Shown: positions 42,871-51,468 of the stretch, piece by piece
How the letters are laid out: each line of letters starts with the position of its first letter
Numbering within the stretch: position 1 is the stretch's first letter
Source: JBBSEX01 sp038239345
Lineage (GTDB): Bacteria; Acidobacteriota; Terriglobia; Bryobacterales; Bryobacteraceae
DNA: 64,000 bases
Assembly: GCA_038239345.1 (NCBI GenBank)
Contig: JBBSEX010000008.1
Coordinates: forward strand, 1-64,000
Direction of reading: 5' to 3'
The notes under the pieces: generated by a model
Database searches by the model: none
Told to the model about the DNA's origin: nothing
The model's input: only the letters and a program-made list of their open reading frames with translations
Made by a program: the position numbers and the translations under genes

Positions 42871-45504
42871 ATGTTACTACGCGCGCTGCCTTGGCTTCTA
42901 ACTCCTGCACTATTTGCCGCACCCGCGGTGGACGCTCCTAAGCTCCAACTTCCGGGCGGCGCGGCACCCACCCACTACGCGATTGACCTGACCATTATTC
43001 CTGGGCAAGACAAGTTTCAAGGGGTCGCCGAGATCGAAATCACGTTCGGCCAGTCCACGAAATTTCTCTGGCTCAACGGAACGGATCTCGCGGTCAAACA
43101 AGCGGTCCTCAAAACCGGAACGCAATCTCTGCCCGCAACCGTCGTGCCGGGCGGCAGCGATTTTATCGGGTTCTCGTTCCCCCAGGCCGCCGCCGGTAAA
43201 GCTGTGCTCCATGTCGAATATGAGGGCAAGATCAGCCGCAACAGTAGCGCCGGATTATTTCAACTGCGGGACGGCGACCCGTGGTACGTCTACAGCCAAT
43301 TTGAACCCACCGACGCTCGCCGTGCTTTCCCCTGCTTCGATGAACCCGCATTCAAAGTACCGTGGGAGCTTATGCTGCATGTGAAGAAGGATCAGATGGC
43401 TCTCGCCAATACGCCGATTGTTTCCGAAGTGAACGAGGCGAACGGAATGAAGCGGTTTCAATTTGCGCAAACGAAGCCATTACCAAGCTATCTGGTGGCG
43501 CTTGCAGTAGGCCCATTTGAAGCAGTCGATCTGGGAAAACATGGGAAGAATCACACGCCGTTGCGAGTCATAGTGACCAAGGGGCGCGGAGCTGAGGCGG
43601 CCTGGGCGAAAGAATCGATTCCACCGCTGCTGGAACGATTGGAAGATTATTTCGGCATGCCGTACCCTTACGAAAAATTAGATAGCATTTCCATGCCGAT
43701 CAGCAATTTTGCCATGGAAAACGTCGGGCTGATCACTTACGGGCAGAGTATTCTACTGGGTAATCCTGAGCACGATACGATCCGCCGCAAGCGCGATTTT
43801 GCAATTACCGCCGCTCACGAAATGGCCCACCAATGGTTTGGCGATCTGGTGACCACGGCGTGGTGGAACGACATTTGGCTCAACGAAGCGTTCGCCAGCT
43901 GGATGGAAAACAAGATCGTTGAAAAATGGAAGCCCGAGTGGAGCGTCGATATCGAAGCGATGCGATCCCGGCTCGGAGCGATGCAACTGGACAGTCTTGT
44001 AGCCTCGCGCAAGATTCGCCAGCCTATCGAATCAAACGACGATATCGCTAATGCCTTCGATGGCATTACGTACAACAAGGGCGAGGCGGTGATTGAAACC
44101 TTCGAGCGTTATGTAGGCGCCGAGAAGTTTCGCGACGGCGTTCGCGAATACATGAAGACCTACGCCAATCGGAACGCCACCGCCGAACAATTTCTGAAGT
44201 CGATCAGCACCGCCGCGGGCCGCGATGTTGCGCCCGCTTTCAATAGTTTTCTGGATCAGGCGGGCGTACCGTTGGTGACGGTGGAATTGCAGTGCGCCAA
44301 TGGTTCGTCGAGTTTGCGGCTGTCGCAGCGACGGTCGCTGCCAATAGGATCGAAGGGCGCCGGCAAAGAGAATTGGCTTATCCCGGTTTGCGCAAAATAT
44401 GAAGCCGACGGCCAAGTGAGGACGACTTGCGAGTTAATGACGGATCCAACATCGAACATGAAGCTGGCCGCCAAAAGTTGCCCGGCATGGGTGTTGGCTA
44501 ACGACGGGGAAGCAGGCTATTACCGCGTGCTCTACAAGGGCGATCTATTGGACCGCTTACTCAAGGACAACGGACACCTCACCGTTGCCGAACGCGTGGG
44601 AATTCTTGGCGATGTCATTGCCCTGGTAAATTCCGGCGACCTTCAACCTGCCGCTGCGCTGTCGTTAGTGTCCCGCTATCGCGACGATCCGAATCGCGAG
44701 ATCGTCGCGAGTGTCGTGAACATCGCCGGCTTGGTTCGCGGTCCAGGCGTTGCGTCCGATCTTCGCCCGAATGGACAACGCTTTATAGAGAAAATGTTCG
44801 GCGATCGGGCCAGGAAGCTAGGCTGGAAATCGCAACCTGGCGAGAGCTACGATACCCGACTGCTTCGTCAGGAGCTAGTGGGCTTTGTTGCCGGAGCGGG
44901 CGAGGACAAGATATTAAGCGCCGAAGCGGGCCGCTTAGCTCGAGCGTGGCTGAAGGATCGCTCGGCGATCGATTCCGACCTTGTCTCGACTGTGCTGCAT
45001 GTGGCCGCGCGCGATGGCGACCGGGCGCTGTTCGATCAATTCCACGCAGCGGCGAAGAATGAAAAAGATCGCCGGGCGAGGCGAGCCCTGATCGGGTCTC
45101 TGGGATTGTTCCGTGATCCTGGCATTGCGAATTCGGCGTTGGCATTAACCCTGACCGGCGAGTTCGATGCCCGCGAAGGCTTTGCCGCGTTGCTGTTCGG
45201 GCCTGAAGCGTATCCGGAAACCCGGCGTTTGCCCTTTGAATTTGTGAAGAAGAATATAGATGCGATCCTCTCCAAGCTGCCACGCGAAGTAGGAGGCGAT
45301 TTCGCCGCTGAATTGCCGGGCAGCGGAAATTCTTTCTGCGACGCAAGTAGCCGCGCGGAACTGGCGGATTTCTTCGGCGGCCGGGTGAAGGATTATACGG
45401 GCGGGCCGCGCCAGTTGGCGCAGACGTTGGAAGGCATCGATCTGTGCATCGCGCGTAAGCAGGCGGTCGGGCCAGGAATCGCCGCATTCCTGAAACAATA
45501 CTGA
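42871..45504 (+). CDS. M1-family aminopeptidase, exported
   Basis: 877 residues. Signal peptide (MLLRALPWLLTPALFAAPA). The gluzincin domain has a FAMEN exopeptidase motif (280-284), the zinc site HEMAH (316-320) with Glu339 in LNEAFASW, and then the C-terminal ERAP1-like helical domain (about 500-870). It cleaves N-terminal residues of peptides in the periplasm. Its stop overlaps the start of the PfkB kinase (TGATG). Confidence 0.94.
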   Translation: MLLRALPWLLTPALFAAPAVDAPKLQLPGGAAPTHYAIDLTIIPGQDKFQGVAEIEITFGQSTKFLWLNGTDLAVKQAVLKTGTQSLPATVVPGGSDFIGFSFPQAAAGKAVLHVEYEGKISRNSSAGLFQLRDGDPWYVYSQFEPTDARRAFPCFDEPAFKVPWELMLHVKKDQMALANTPIVSEVNEANGMKRFQFAQTKPLPSYLVALAVGPFEAVDLGKHGKNHTPLRVIVTKGRGAEAAWAKESIPPLLERLEDYFGMPYPYEKLDSISMPISNFAMENVGLITYGQSILLGNPEHDTIRRKRDFAITAAHEMAHQWFGDLVTTAWWNDIWLNEAFASWMENKIVEKWKPEWSVDIEAMRSRLGAMQLDSLVASRKIRQPIESNDDIANAFDGITYNKGEAVIETFERYVGAEKFRDGVREYMKTYANRNATAEQFLKSISTAAGRDVAPAFNSFLDQAGVPLVTVELQCANGSSSLRLSQRRSLPIGSKGAGKENWLIPVCAKYEADGQVRTTCELMTDPTSNMKLAAKSCPAWVLANDGEAGYYRVLYKGDLLDRLLKDNGHLTVAERVGILGDVIALVNSGDLQPAAALSLVSRYRDDPNREIVASVVNIAGLVRGPGVASDLRPNGQRFIEKMFGDRARKLGWKSQPGESYDTRLLRQELVGFVAGAGEDKILSAEAGRLARAWLKDRSAIDSDLVSTVLHVAARDGDRALFDQFHAAAKNEKDRRARRALIGSLGLFRDPGIANSALALTLTGEFDAREGFAALLFGPEAYPETRRLPFEFVKKNIDAILSKLPREVGGDFAAELPGSGNSFCDASSRAELADFFGGRVKDYTGGPRQLAQTLEGIDLCIARKQAVGPGIAAFLKQY

Positions 45505-46433
45505 TGCCGCCGCCGCAGACTTTCGTGGGCATTGGGGAAGCGCTATTCGATATCTTCCCCGATCGCCGGATTCTTGGAGGTGCGCCGTTAAATTTCGCCG
45601 TTCATGCGCATCAGTTGGCCACGCGGCTGGGTAGCCGTGGGGTGGCCGTGAGCCGCACCGGATCCGATGCTCTGGGGCGGGAAATGCGCGATCAGCTTAC
45701 GGCCTTCGGGATCGACGCGCGGTATCTACAAACCGACCAGAAGCGGCCCACTGGTCAGGTGATCGTCAAGCTGGATGCGCAACGCCAGCCCTCCTATGAG
45801 ATCGCCGAGCACGTGGCGTGGGATTCGATCGAGTACGATTCTCTATCGATGGAACTCGCGGCCACTTGCGCCGGCGTCTGCTTCGGGACGCTGGGTCAGC
45901 GATCGGCGTGCTCGCGAAAATCGATCGACCATTTCGTGAGCGATGCAAAACCGGCGGGGCGCATGTTCGATATCAATATTCGCCAGCACTTCTACAGCAT
46001 TGATGTGATTCGCCGCGGTTTTCAGTTGGCCGCTATCGTAAAGCTGAATCACGAAGAGCAGGAACTTGTTTGCGGCCTGTTCGGCATTGCGAGGGACGAC
46101 CTCTTTCGCTGGCTGTTCGGAGAATTTCCGCTACAGTATGTTCTGTTGACGCGGAGTGCGCTGGGTTCAGTTCTTTTCACGCCCCAAGCGCGATTTGAAG
46201 AGCCGCCCGTGCATTTTCCGCCCGATCCAAACGCGGATAGCGTGGGAGCCGGCGATGCTTGTGCCGCGGCCGTTCTGGTGGCGCTTGGGGCCGGTTGGGA
46301 TCCCCCGTCCGTCCTGCATGCCGCAAACGTGATGGGTGCCTTTGTAGCTTCCCGTCCCGGTGGCACGCCGGTGATTCCGCTCTCCATCGAATTCGCCCCC
46401 CTCACCGAAACGCTTATGCCGCCGGCAGGCTGA
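45504..46433 (+). CDS. PfkB-family sugar kinase, fructokinase-like
   Basis: 309 residues. Ribokinase fold with N-terminal GGAPLNFAVHAHQLATRLG and the C-terminal ATP/anion-hole motif NADSVGAGDACAAAVLVALG, whose Asp is catalytic. The order and length fit bacterial fructokinases. No sugar transporter or pathway partner is adjacent; the neighbour upstream is a peptidase translated through a 1-base overlap. Its 3' end overlaps the convergent kinase gene by 20 bases. Confidence 0.88.
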   Translation: MPPPQTFVGIGEALFDIFPDRRILGGAPLNFAVHAHQLATRLGSRGVAVSRTGSDALGREMRDQLTAFGIDARYLQTDQKRPTGQVIVKLDAQRQPSYEIAEHVAWDSIEYDSLSMELAATCAGVCFGTLGQRSACSRKSIDHFVSDAKPAGRMFDINIRQHFYSIDVIRRGFQLAAIVKLNHEEQELVCGLFGIARDDLFRWLFGEFPLQYVLLTRSALGSVLFTPQARFEEPPVHFPPDPNADSVGAGDACAAAVLVALGAGWDPPSVLHAANVMGAFVASRPGGTPVIPLSIEFAPLTETLMPPAG

Positions 46434-47055
46434 TAGAAAGAAAAATGCCTTCGTTCGGATTCGAACTCACCGTAACTGCTCCGCCATGCGATTCGACGGT
46501 ACGGCGAGCACTGGCGACGCTGAGATTCAATCCGGCAAGCGTCCCGGCTGGCGCATCAGAGACTACTTCCAGCACTACACTGTCCGAGATCGCCAACCCG
46601 CAAACGTAGACCGGATGTTCGACGCTACCCACCTGCCGAAAAAATCCCAGCAAGTTCGCTATCAGTTGACGCGCTTCCCGCGAATCCATTTTTACGAGCG
46701 GCAGCTCTTCGCTAAGGGAAAGCTGGATCGTCGTAGGCTCAAGCGCAAACTCTTCGGCGACGTCGAGGATGAGCGCGGCTAAGTCGATCTCTTCTGTCTC
46801 CGTGAGGCTCGCTTGCGCCGGAAGAGCTTTCGAGAGATGGACGCCATTAGAGAGGATCCACTGAGTTTGCTCCACCAGTTGTTGCAGCCTTCTCAGTTGC
46901 TGGCGAGCCTGGGTCTCCTCCAGTGGAAGAATCAAATCCAGGTAGTAGGCAATGGATTCCATCGTGCTCAGAGGCTGACATAGCTCATGAGCGATCTGGC
47001 CGATGACGGAATTCGCGGGCTTCGTTTCGGTGAACGATTCGACTGCTTGCAGCAT
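46414..47055 (-). CDS. Stand-alone histidine kinase core without sensor domain
   Basis: 213 residues. HisKA-like helix with IAHELCQPLS (His23), a coiled dimerisation stretch, and a short HATPase-like domain (about 110-213) with 'SREARQLIANLLGFFRQ' (N box, degenerate) and a final 'SARRTVESHGGAVTVSSNPNEGIFLSISLP'. The G boxes are poorly conserved, so ATPase activity is uncertain. There is no sensor or transmembrane segment. No response regulator is nearby. It may be a phosphotransfer or signalling adaptor. A CCATCCC...GGGATGG hairpin lies upstream. Confidence 0.75.
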   Translation of the reverse strand: MLQAVESFTETKPANSVIGQIAHELCQPLSTMESIAYYLDLILPLEETQARQQLRRLQQLVEQTQWILSNGVHLSKALPAQASLTETEEIDLAALILDVAEEFALEPTTIQLSLSEELPLVKMDSREARQLIANLLGFFRQVGSVEHPVYVCGLAISDSVVLEVVSDAPAGTLAGLNLSVASARRTVESHGGAVTVSSNPNEGIFLSISLPAA

Positions 47056-47353
47056 AGATAAGAGATTCCTAAAACTGGCAAGACCACTGCGTGCCCCATC
47101 CCGATTAGGGGGATGGAAAGCTTACGTTCGCGGGGGAGTTATTGATTTATACTCCGATGCTACCTGTTGAGTCAAGAGAAGATTACAGAGGCGTGAAAAC
47201 ACATGGTTTTCGACCGCATTGCCTTCGTGTATTCCAAACTGACACCACTCGCGAGAGCGGCTGTCGACATCACTAAACTAGATGGCACGAAAAGAAGTAT
47301 CGCACACAGGGGTAAGCTGTTAAAGACTGCCTATGTTCGACTGTTGATCCACT
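47056..47353. other. Intergenic region between histidine-kinase-like gene and 47354 gene, no gene
   Basis: About 300 bases. Contains a hairpin CCATCCC-N7-GGGATGG (47096-47116) just upstream of the minus-strand gene. Other open frames here are not gene-like. Promoters for both divergent genes are expected. Confidence 0.4.
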
Positions 47354-48241
47354 ATGTTCCAAACCGCATTGAAACGAGTTCTGATTCCAGTCTTGCTAGA
47401 CGTTTTCCTATGGGCCGGCGTGCCCGCGGCGAACGCGGCTACACCACCGCCGGGCACAATCGAAAAGGCCACGGCGTGGATGGAGTGGCTGCTGGATGTG
47501 CCTTTTACAGCCGAACAGAAGCAACATTATCAGCAAGACCTGGCGGCTACGTTCCGATCAGAAAATAAGAAGGGAATGGATGGTATCTTAAAATCGGCGG
47601 CGATGCAGGATCAGCTTGCGGCCATGACTGAGAAAGAACGCGAGACGATTCAGTTGCGGACGCAGGGTCCGTTACTACAATCGCTGCGGGCGAATTCAAA
47701 CGATGCGGGGGCGAAGTGGCTGCTGGAAATTTATAGCGCGGGACACCCCTCAAGCGAAGATCAGCCAAGACCAGCGGCACTTCCCCAGACGCCCATTGCG
47801 CCGCCGAGATTACCGCCGGCCGTTACCCAAGTCACACCGGAATTGATAGGAGGATGGAGTTCCGCGCGAATGTCATCGCCCGAACACCAGGAGCGGATCA
47901 CGCATCGCACGATCCCCGCAAGCGGAACCACAGCGATTGTGGAGTTCGCTCCCAATGGCGCATACACGTACTCCACCCTGACTAGAAACACGATTCTTGG
48001 TTGTACGATCACGATCGTCTCCAAGGAGACCGGTTCTTACTCGCTGCAAGGTGAGATTCTTGCAGCGCGCGCGACGACGAACCTAATCCAGACCACCAAT
48101 AGCTGCCGTCCAGCCAATCGAGATGTAGCGGGGCAGTTATTGAATCGCTCATACCGGGTACGTATTTCGCGGGAGGGCGGAAAGCAGCGGCTGGATTTGA
48201 TTTCGACCCAGGACGGCGTCACAAGCACTCTCTACCGGTAA
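47354..48241 (+). CDS. Exported protein of unknown function
   Basis: 295 residues with a signal peptide (about 1-28, AGVPAANA). Helical N-terminal half (about 35-130) and a Pro-rich linker (PQTPIAPPRLPP), then a beta-rich C-terminal domain (about 165-295) with a pattern 'LIGGWSSARMS...TAIVEFAPNGAYTYSTLTRN' like lipocalin-type or DUF 'GxW' domains. Cys pairs near 218 and 250 could form a disulfide. I do not recognise a characterised family. It is convergent with the LacI gene, ending at the next base. Confidence 0.65.
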   Translation: MFQTALKRVLIPVLLDVFLWAGVPAANAATPPPGTIEKATAWMEWLLDVPFTAEQKQHYQQDLAATFRSENKKGMDGILKSAAMQDQLAAMTEKERETIQLRTQGPLLQSLRANSNDAGAKWLLEIYSAGHPSSEDQPRPAALPQTPIAPPRLPPAVTQVTPELIGGWSSARMSSPEHQERITHRTIPASGTTAIVEFAPNGAYTYSTLTRNTILGCTITIVSKETGSYSLQGEILAARATTNLIQTTNSCRPANRDVAGQLLNRSYRVRISREGGKQRLDLISTQDGVTSTLYR

Positions 48242-49255
48242 TCATTTCGCCGAGCGCATACTCGATTCACGAACGATCAGTTTGGGTTCCAGCAGTAACT
48301 CTTTGGGCTTGATCGGCTTCTTAGCTTCGATTAAATTGAGCACAAGCTTGCCAGTCTGCTCACCGATCGAATAGCTTTGTTGATCGACGCTGCTCAAGGG
48401 TACGCGCAAGAATGGCGCGTAATGCACGTTCCCCGCACCCACCAGCGCGATATCCTGCGGAATTCGCAAGCCTGCTTCGAGGATCGCTTGCATTGCTCCC
48501 ATCCCCGCGGTGTCGTTATGGCAGAAGACGCCGTCCGGCCGGGGCTTCGCCCGAAGCAATTTTTGCATTGCGGCATATCCACTCTCGCCCACCGAGAGAT
48601 CGCCATGCTCCAGGGTAACGATGTATTTCGGCTGCAGACTCATTCCATGCCGCTGCAGAGTCCGGCGATAACCGTTGAGCCGTCCCATCCCCGTGCTGAC
48701 TACCGGACCGGCGATATGCGCGATGCGTTTGCAGCCGATCTCAATCAGATGCCCGGTTGCGATATCGCCGATGGCCTCATCGTCGACGCCGACAAAATGC
48801 GCGGGATGTCCTTCAAACTTGCGGTCGATCAGGATATAGGGGCGATCCTCAATCTGCGCCAGACCCTCGGGTGAAGGGCCTGCCGAAGCGATTACCAAAG
48901 CGTCAACGCGGCGCGCCAGCAGTTGCTCAATTTCCTGCCGCTCTACTTCCGGATCTTCGTCGGACGAAGAGATCACGACGTTGTAGCCTTGTGGGCGAAC
49001 CGCGCTGGCAAGGCTTTTGGCTACTTGGGCGAAGAAGGAATGCACCAGGTCCGGCACCACGAACCCGATGATGTAGGAACGCCCCGTTACCAGCGCCCGC
49101 GCCGCCAGATTCGGCTTGTAGTTCAATTCGTCGACGCGCTTCAGCACCCGCTCACGCGTGGCATTACTAATATCCGAATGGTTGCGCAGAACCTTCGAAA
49201 CGGTAACCACGGAAACGCCCAGATCCCGGGCGATGTCCTTCATCCGAACCGGCAT
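48242..49255 (-). CDS. LacI-family transcriptional regulator
   Basis: About 337 residues from the ATG at 49255; starts at 49276 and 49243 are also possible. The N-terminal HTH is complete: MKDIARDLGVSVVTVSKVLRNHSDIS, with the hinge helix PNLAARALVTGRS. The periplasmic-binding-protein-like sensor domain follows (FVVPDLVHSFFAQVAKSL ... DGVFCHNDTAGMGAMQAI). Typically represses sugar genes until its ligand binds. No sugar transporter or catabolic gene is next to it, so the target is unknown. Confidence 0.93.
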   Translation of the reverse strand: MPVRMKDIARDLGVSVVTVSKVLRNHSDISNATRERVLKRVDELNYKPNLAARALVTGRSYIIGFVVPDLVHSFFAQVAKSLASAVRPQGYNVVISSSDEDPEVERQEIEQLLARRVDALVIASAGPSPEGLAQIEDRPYILIDRKFEGHPAHFVGVDDEAIGDIATGHLIEIGCKRIAHIAGPVVSTGMGRLNGYRRTLQRHGMSLQPKYIVTLEHGDLSVGESGYAAMQKLLRAKPRPDGVFCHNDTAGMGAMQAILEAGLRIPQDIALVGAGNVHYAPFLRVPLSSVDQQSYSIGEQTGKLVLNLIEAKKPIKPKELLLEPKLIVRESSMRSAK

Positions 49256-49370
49256 AGTGATGCTCGATTTTCGCATGAGTGGCAATCGAGTGGGATCCAG
49301 TCAAGAGTGGCGGTACACTTGCACTGGGACTTTCGACGAATTCTTCCGTAGTTTCACAAGGAGATCACCA

Positions 49371-50294
49371 GTGCGTTGGGAACCAGGAGATACGAGCTCT
49401 GATGTTGAAGATCGCCGCGACGAAGGTGGTAGTGGAGGCAGTAACTTTGGCGGCGGCGGATTCGGTGGCTTTGGTGGTGGGGGAGGGTTCGGCGGAATCC
49501 ACCTTGGCATCGGCGGCACCATCATATTAATTATATTGAGCGTCGTTTTCCGCTCCAATTTTTTCTCGATGTTGTCCGGCGGCGGGGCTCCGGTTCCCAC
49601 CAGTGGCAATGAGCGCCCGGCGGCTAGATCAGGCGGCAGCGATGTCAGCCGGAATGCAGCCGAGAAGAAGGAAGTCCAATTCGTATCGTTCGTCTTAGAC
49701 GATGTGCAGAAGACCTGGGAAAAATTACTTCCCGAGCAGGCAAACGTCCCTTATCGTCACGCCAAGCTTGTGCTGTTCCGCAACTCGATTGAATCGGCGT
49801 GCGGACAAGCGGAATCGGCGACTGGTCCGTTTTACTGCCCCGGTGACGAGAAGGCGTACATCGATCTGGCTTTCTACGATGAATTACGCGATCGATTCAA
49901 GGCGCCCGGAGAATTTGCCCAGGCTTATGTACTGGCGCATGAGCTGGGCCATCACGTCCAAAAGATTATCGGAATCGAGGCGAAAGTCCGGCGCTCGCAA
50001 GGCCAAAATCCCCGGCAGCGAAACGCGCTCTCGGTGAAGATGGAATTGCAGGCCGATTGTTTCGCCGGCATTTGGGGACATTCCACGCAGGAGCGCAAGA
50101 TCATCGACGATTCCGATATTGAAGCTGGATTGGCCGCCGCCGCATCCGTTGGCGACGATCGATTACAGAAAATGGCAACCGGTCATGTTAGCCCCGATTC
50201 GTTTACCCACGGCAGCTCGGCCCAACGGATGCAGTGGTTCCGCGCGGGCCTGTCCTCAGGAAAGATATCGAGTTGTAATACGTTTGAGGAGTGA
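49371..50294 (+). CDS. YpfJ-type neutral zinc metallopeptidase
   Basis: 307 residues from the GTG at 49371 (AAGGAG 8 bases upstream). A charged N-terminus and a Gly-rich, disordered stretch (about 19-48, GGSNFGGGGFGGFGGG) precede one transmembrane helix (about 48-68). The soluble domain has HELGH (190-194) in the family context VLAHELGHHVQ, with CPGDEKAYIDLAFYDEL upstream and ELQADCFAGIW downstream. The family is bacterial, membrane-anchored and of unknown substrate. It lies opposite LacI; the regulator's start is about 115 bases away. Confidence 0.92.
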   Translation: MRWEPGDTSSDVEDRRDEGGSGGSNFGGGGFGGFGGGGGFGGIHLGIGGTIILIILSVVFRSNFFSMLSGGGAPVPTSGNERPAARSGGSDVSRNAAEKKEVQFVSFVLDDVQKTWEKLLPEQANVPYRHAKLVLFRNSIESACGQAESATGPFYCPGDEKAYIDLAFYDELRDRFKAPGEFAQAYVLAHELGHHVQKIIGIEAKVRRSQGQNPRQRNALSVKMELQADCFAGIWGHSTQERKIIDDSDIEAGLAAAASVGDDRLQKMATGHVSPDSFTHGSSAQRMQWFRAGLSSGKISSCNTFEE

Positions 50295-50924
50295 TTACGG
50301 CTCGGCGAGAAACTCAAACGTCTCGCCGGCCGCTTCTATCACCAGATGGCCCGGGCCCAGCGGCTTGCCATTAGTGGGATAAAATACCGCGCCATCGACG
50401 GATTGCCCTGGATTTAGTTTCGTTTGCACAAAACCGATAGCCGAAGCAGCGGCGGCGGCCTTGATCTTCGCCGATGACACCTCAGCCAGTGCGCTGCGCC
50501 GCCGGGATTCATAGCCGTTGGTAAACGATTTCAAATTAGGGTTACCGTAGATGCCGGCTTCATAAGCAGTCACCAGCTTGATCACGTCGCCACGGCTGGC
50601 CTTCTCAATGAGCGAATTCACGACTTCCCGCGCGGACGATGGCGTGATCGCTTCTCCATCGTGGCGGTGAAATTTAAAATCTTCAGGCTTGATGATCCAC
50701 GCCACCGGTGAACCGTTTGAGACGGCCACTTGCAACACGGAGTAATCGCGAATGTGTGACGGCATTATCGCGAACATGATCGTCACGTTGCCTTTCGTGA
50801 GGGTCTGGTATTTTAAGCCATTTGATTCGAACTGAATAACCTGAGACCGCAGCGGCCCCGCGATGATTCCGAGAACGAAGGCGATCGGGACCACAAGATA
50901 AACAGCCTTTAGCCATGACCCCAT
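50295..50924 (-). CDS. Membrane-anchored protein of unknown function
   Basis: 209 residues from ATG 50924; the longer frame to 51005 is less likely because it overlaps the upstream lipoprotein gene by about 60 bases. One N-terminal helix (AVYLVVPIAFVLGIIAG) and then an Ig-like or beta-rich domain with 'VAWIIKPEDFKFHRHDGEAITP' and 'LNPGQSVDGAVFYPTNGKPLGPGHLVIEAAGETFEF', a layout seen in acidobacterial DUFs of the 'secreted beta-sandwich' type. Not recognised as a named family. It is the fourth gene of the TonB-receptor operon. Confidence 0.65.
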   Translation of the reverse strand: MGSWLKAVYLVVPIAFVLGIIAGPLRSQVIQFESNGLKYQTLTKGNVTIMFAIMPSHIRDYSVLQVAVSNGSPVAWIIKPEDFKFHRHDGEAITPSSAREVVNSLIEKASRGDVIKLVTAYEAGIYGNPNLKSFTNGYESRRRSALAEVSSAKIKAAAAASAIGFVQTKLNPGQSVDGAVFYPTNGKPLGPGHLVIEAAGETFEFLAEP

Positions 50925-50946
50925 GAACCCATGATAACTGGAGACG

Positions 50947-51447
50947 TCAGCGGATGAATTTCCAGCCCTCGGCCGATCGCTGAAAATGGAAGACTCCTTC
51001 GCCACGCAAAATCAACGGATCGGGTAGGCAGCTTCGCCCTTTCGCGGGTCCACTGACAATTCGCAAAGCTGTTTTCGCATAGACCGTTTTCTGATCGTCG
51101 GAGCCGCCTTCGATGCGATTGATCTGGATTACTTCCATTCGTGGCATGATGCCGGGACGATCAAAAAATAAGAGGCCGGGGCGCGCTGCCCAGACGCCTA
51201 ACTGTAATCCAGCGTCGGTCGCCTGGGCATACTTTCGTTCCGGATGAAAGATCCACAGACCCTCGCGAATGCCGCAATCGTACACTGTCTGGGGAACGTC
51301 GACAAAGCCTCCGCCCTTGAGGCCGGCGGTGTTGATCAGGTATTTCGCCAGCCCTTCCTTTAGACCGCGCGAGCGGCAAGCCGAGAGTGCCACGAGCATG
51401 AAGCAAAGCGCCACATAGGTCCGTGTGCGCCGACTGACGTTAGCCAT
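50947..51447 (-). CDS. Lipoprotein of unknown function
   Basis: 166 residues. Signal peptide ending in the lipobox LSAC (Cys24), so probably lipid-anchored. The mature part has few recognisable motifs ('VYDCGIREGLWIFHPERKYAQATDAG', 'GPAKGRSCLPDPLILRGEGVFHFQ'). Two further Cys residues may form a disulfide. It sits 22 bases after the M1 peptidase stop and 22 bases before the next protein on the same strand, so it is in the same operon. Confidence 0.7.
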   Translation of the reverse strand: MANVSRRTRTYVALCFMLVALSACRSRGLKEGLAKYLINTAGLKGGGFVDVPQTVYDCGIREGLWIFHPERKYAQATDAGLQLGVWAARPGLLFFDRPGIMPRMEVIQINRIEGGSDDQKTVYAKTALRIVSGPAKGRSCLPDPLILRGEGVFHFQRSAEGWKFIR

Positions 51448-51468
51448 CGGCCAATGATTCTAGCGCAC

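Noticed and set aside
44783..45532. 249-residue minus-strand frame opposite the M1 aminopeptidase
   Set aside because: Arg/Pro/Ser-rich shadow of a certain gene, no ribosome binding site or motif.
47203..47568. 121-residue plus-strand frame before the 47354 gene
   Set aside because: It runs into the real gene out of frame, has no ribosome binding site and no domain character.
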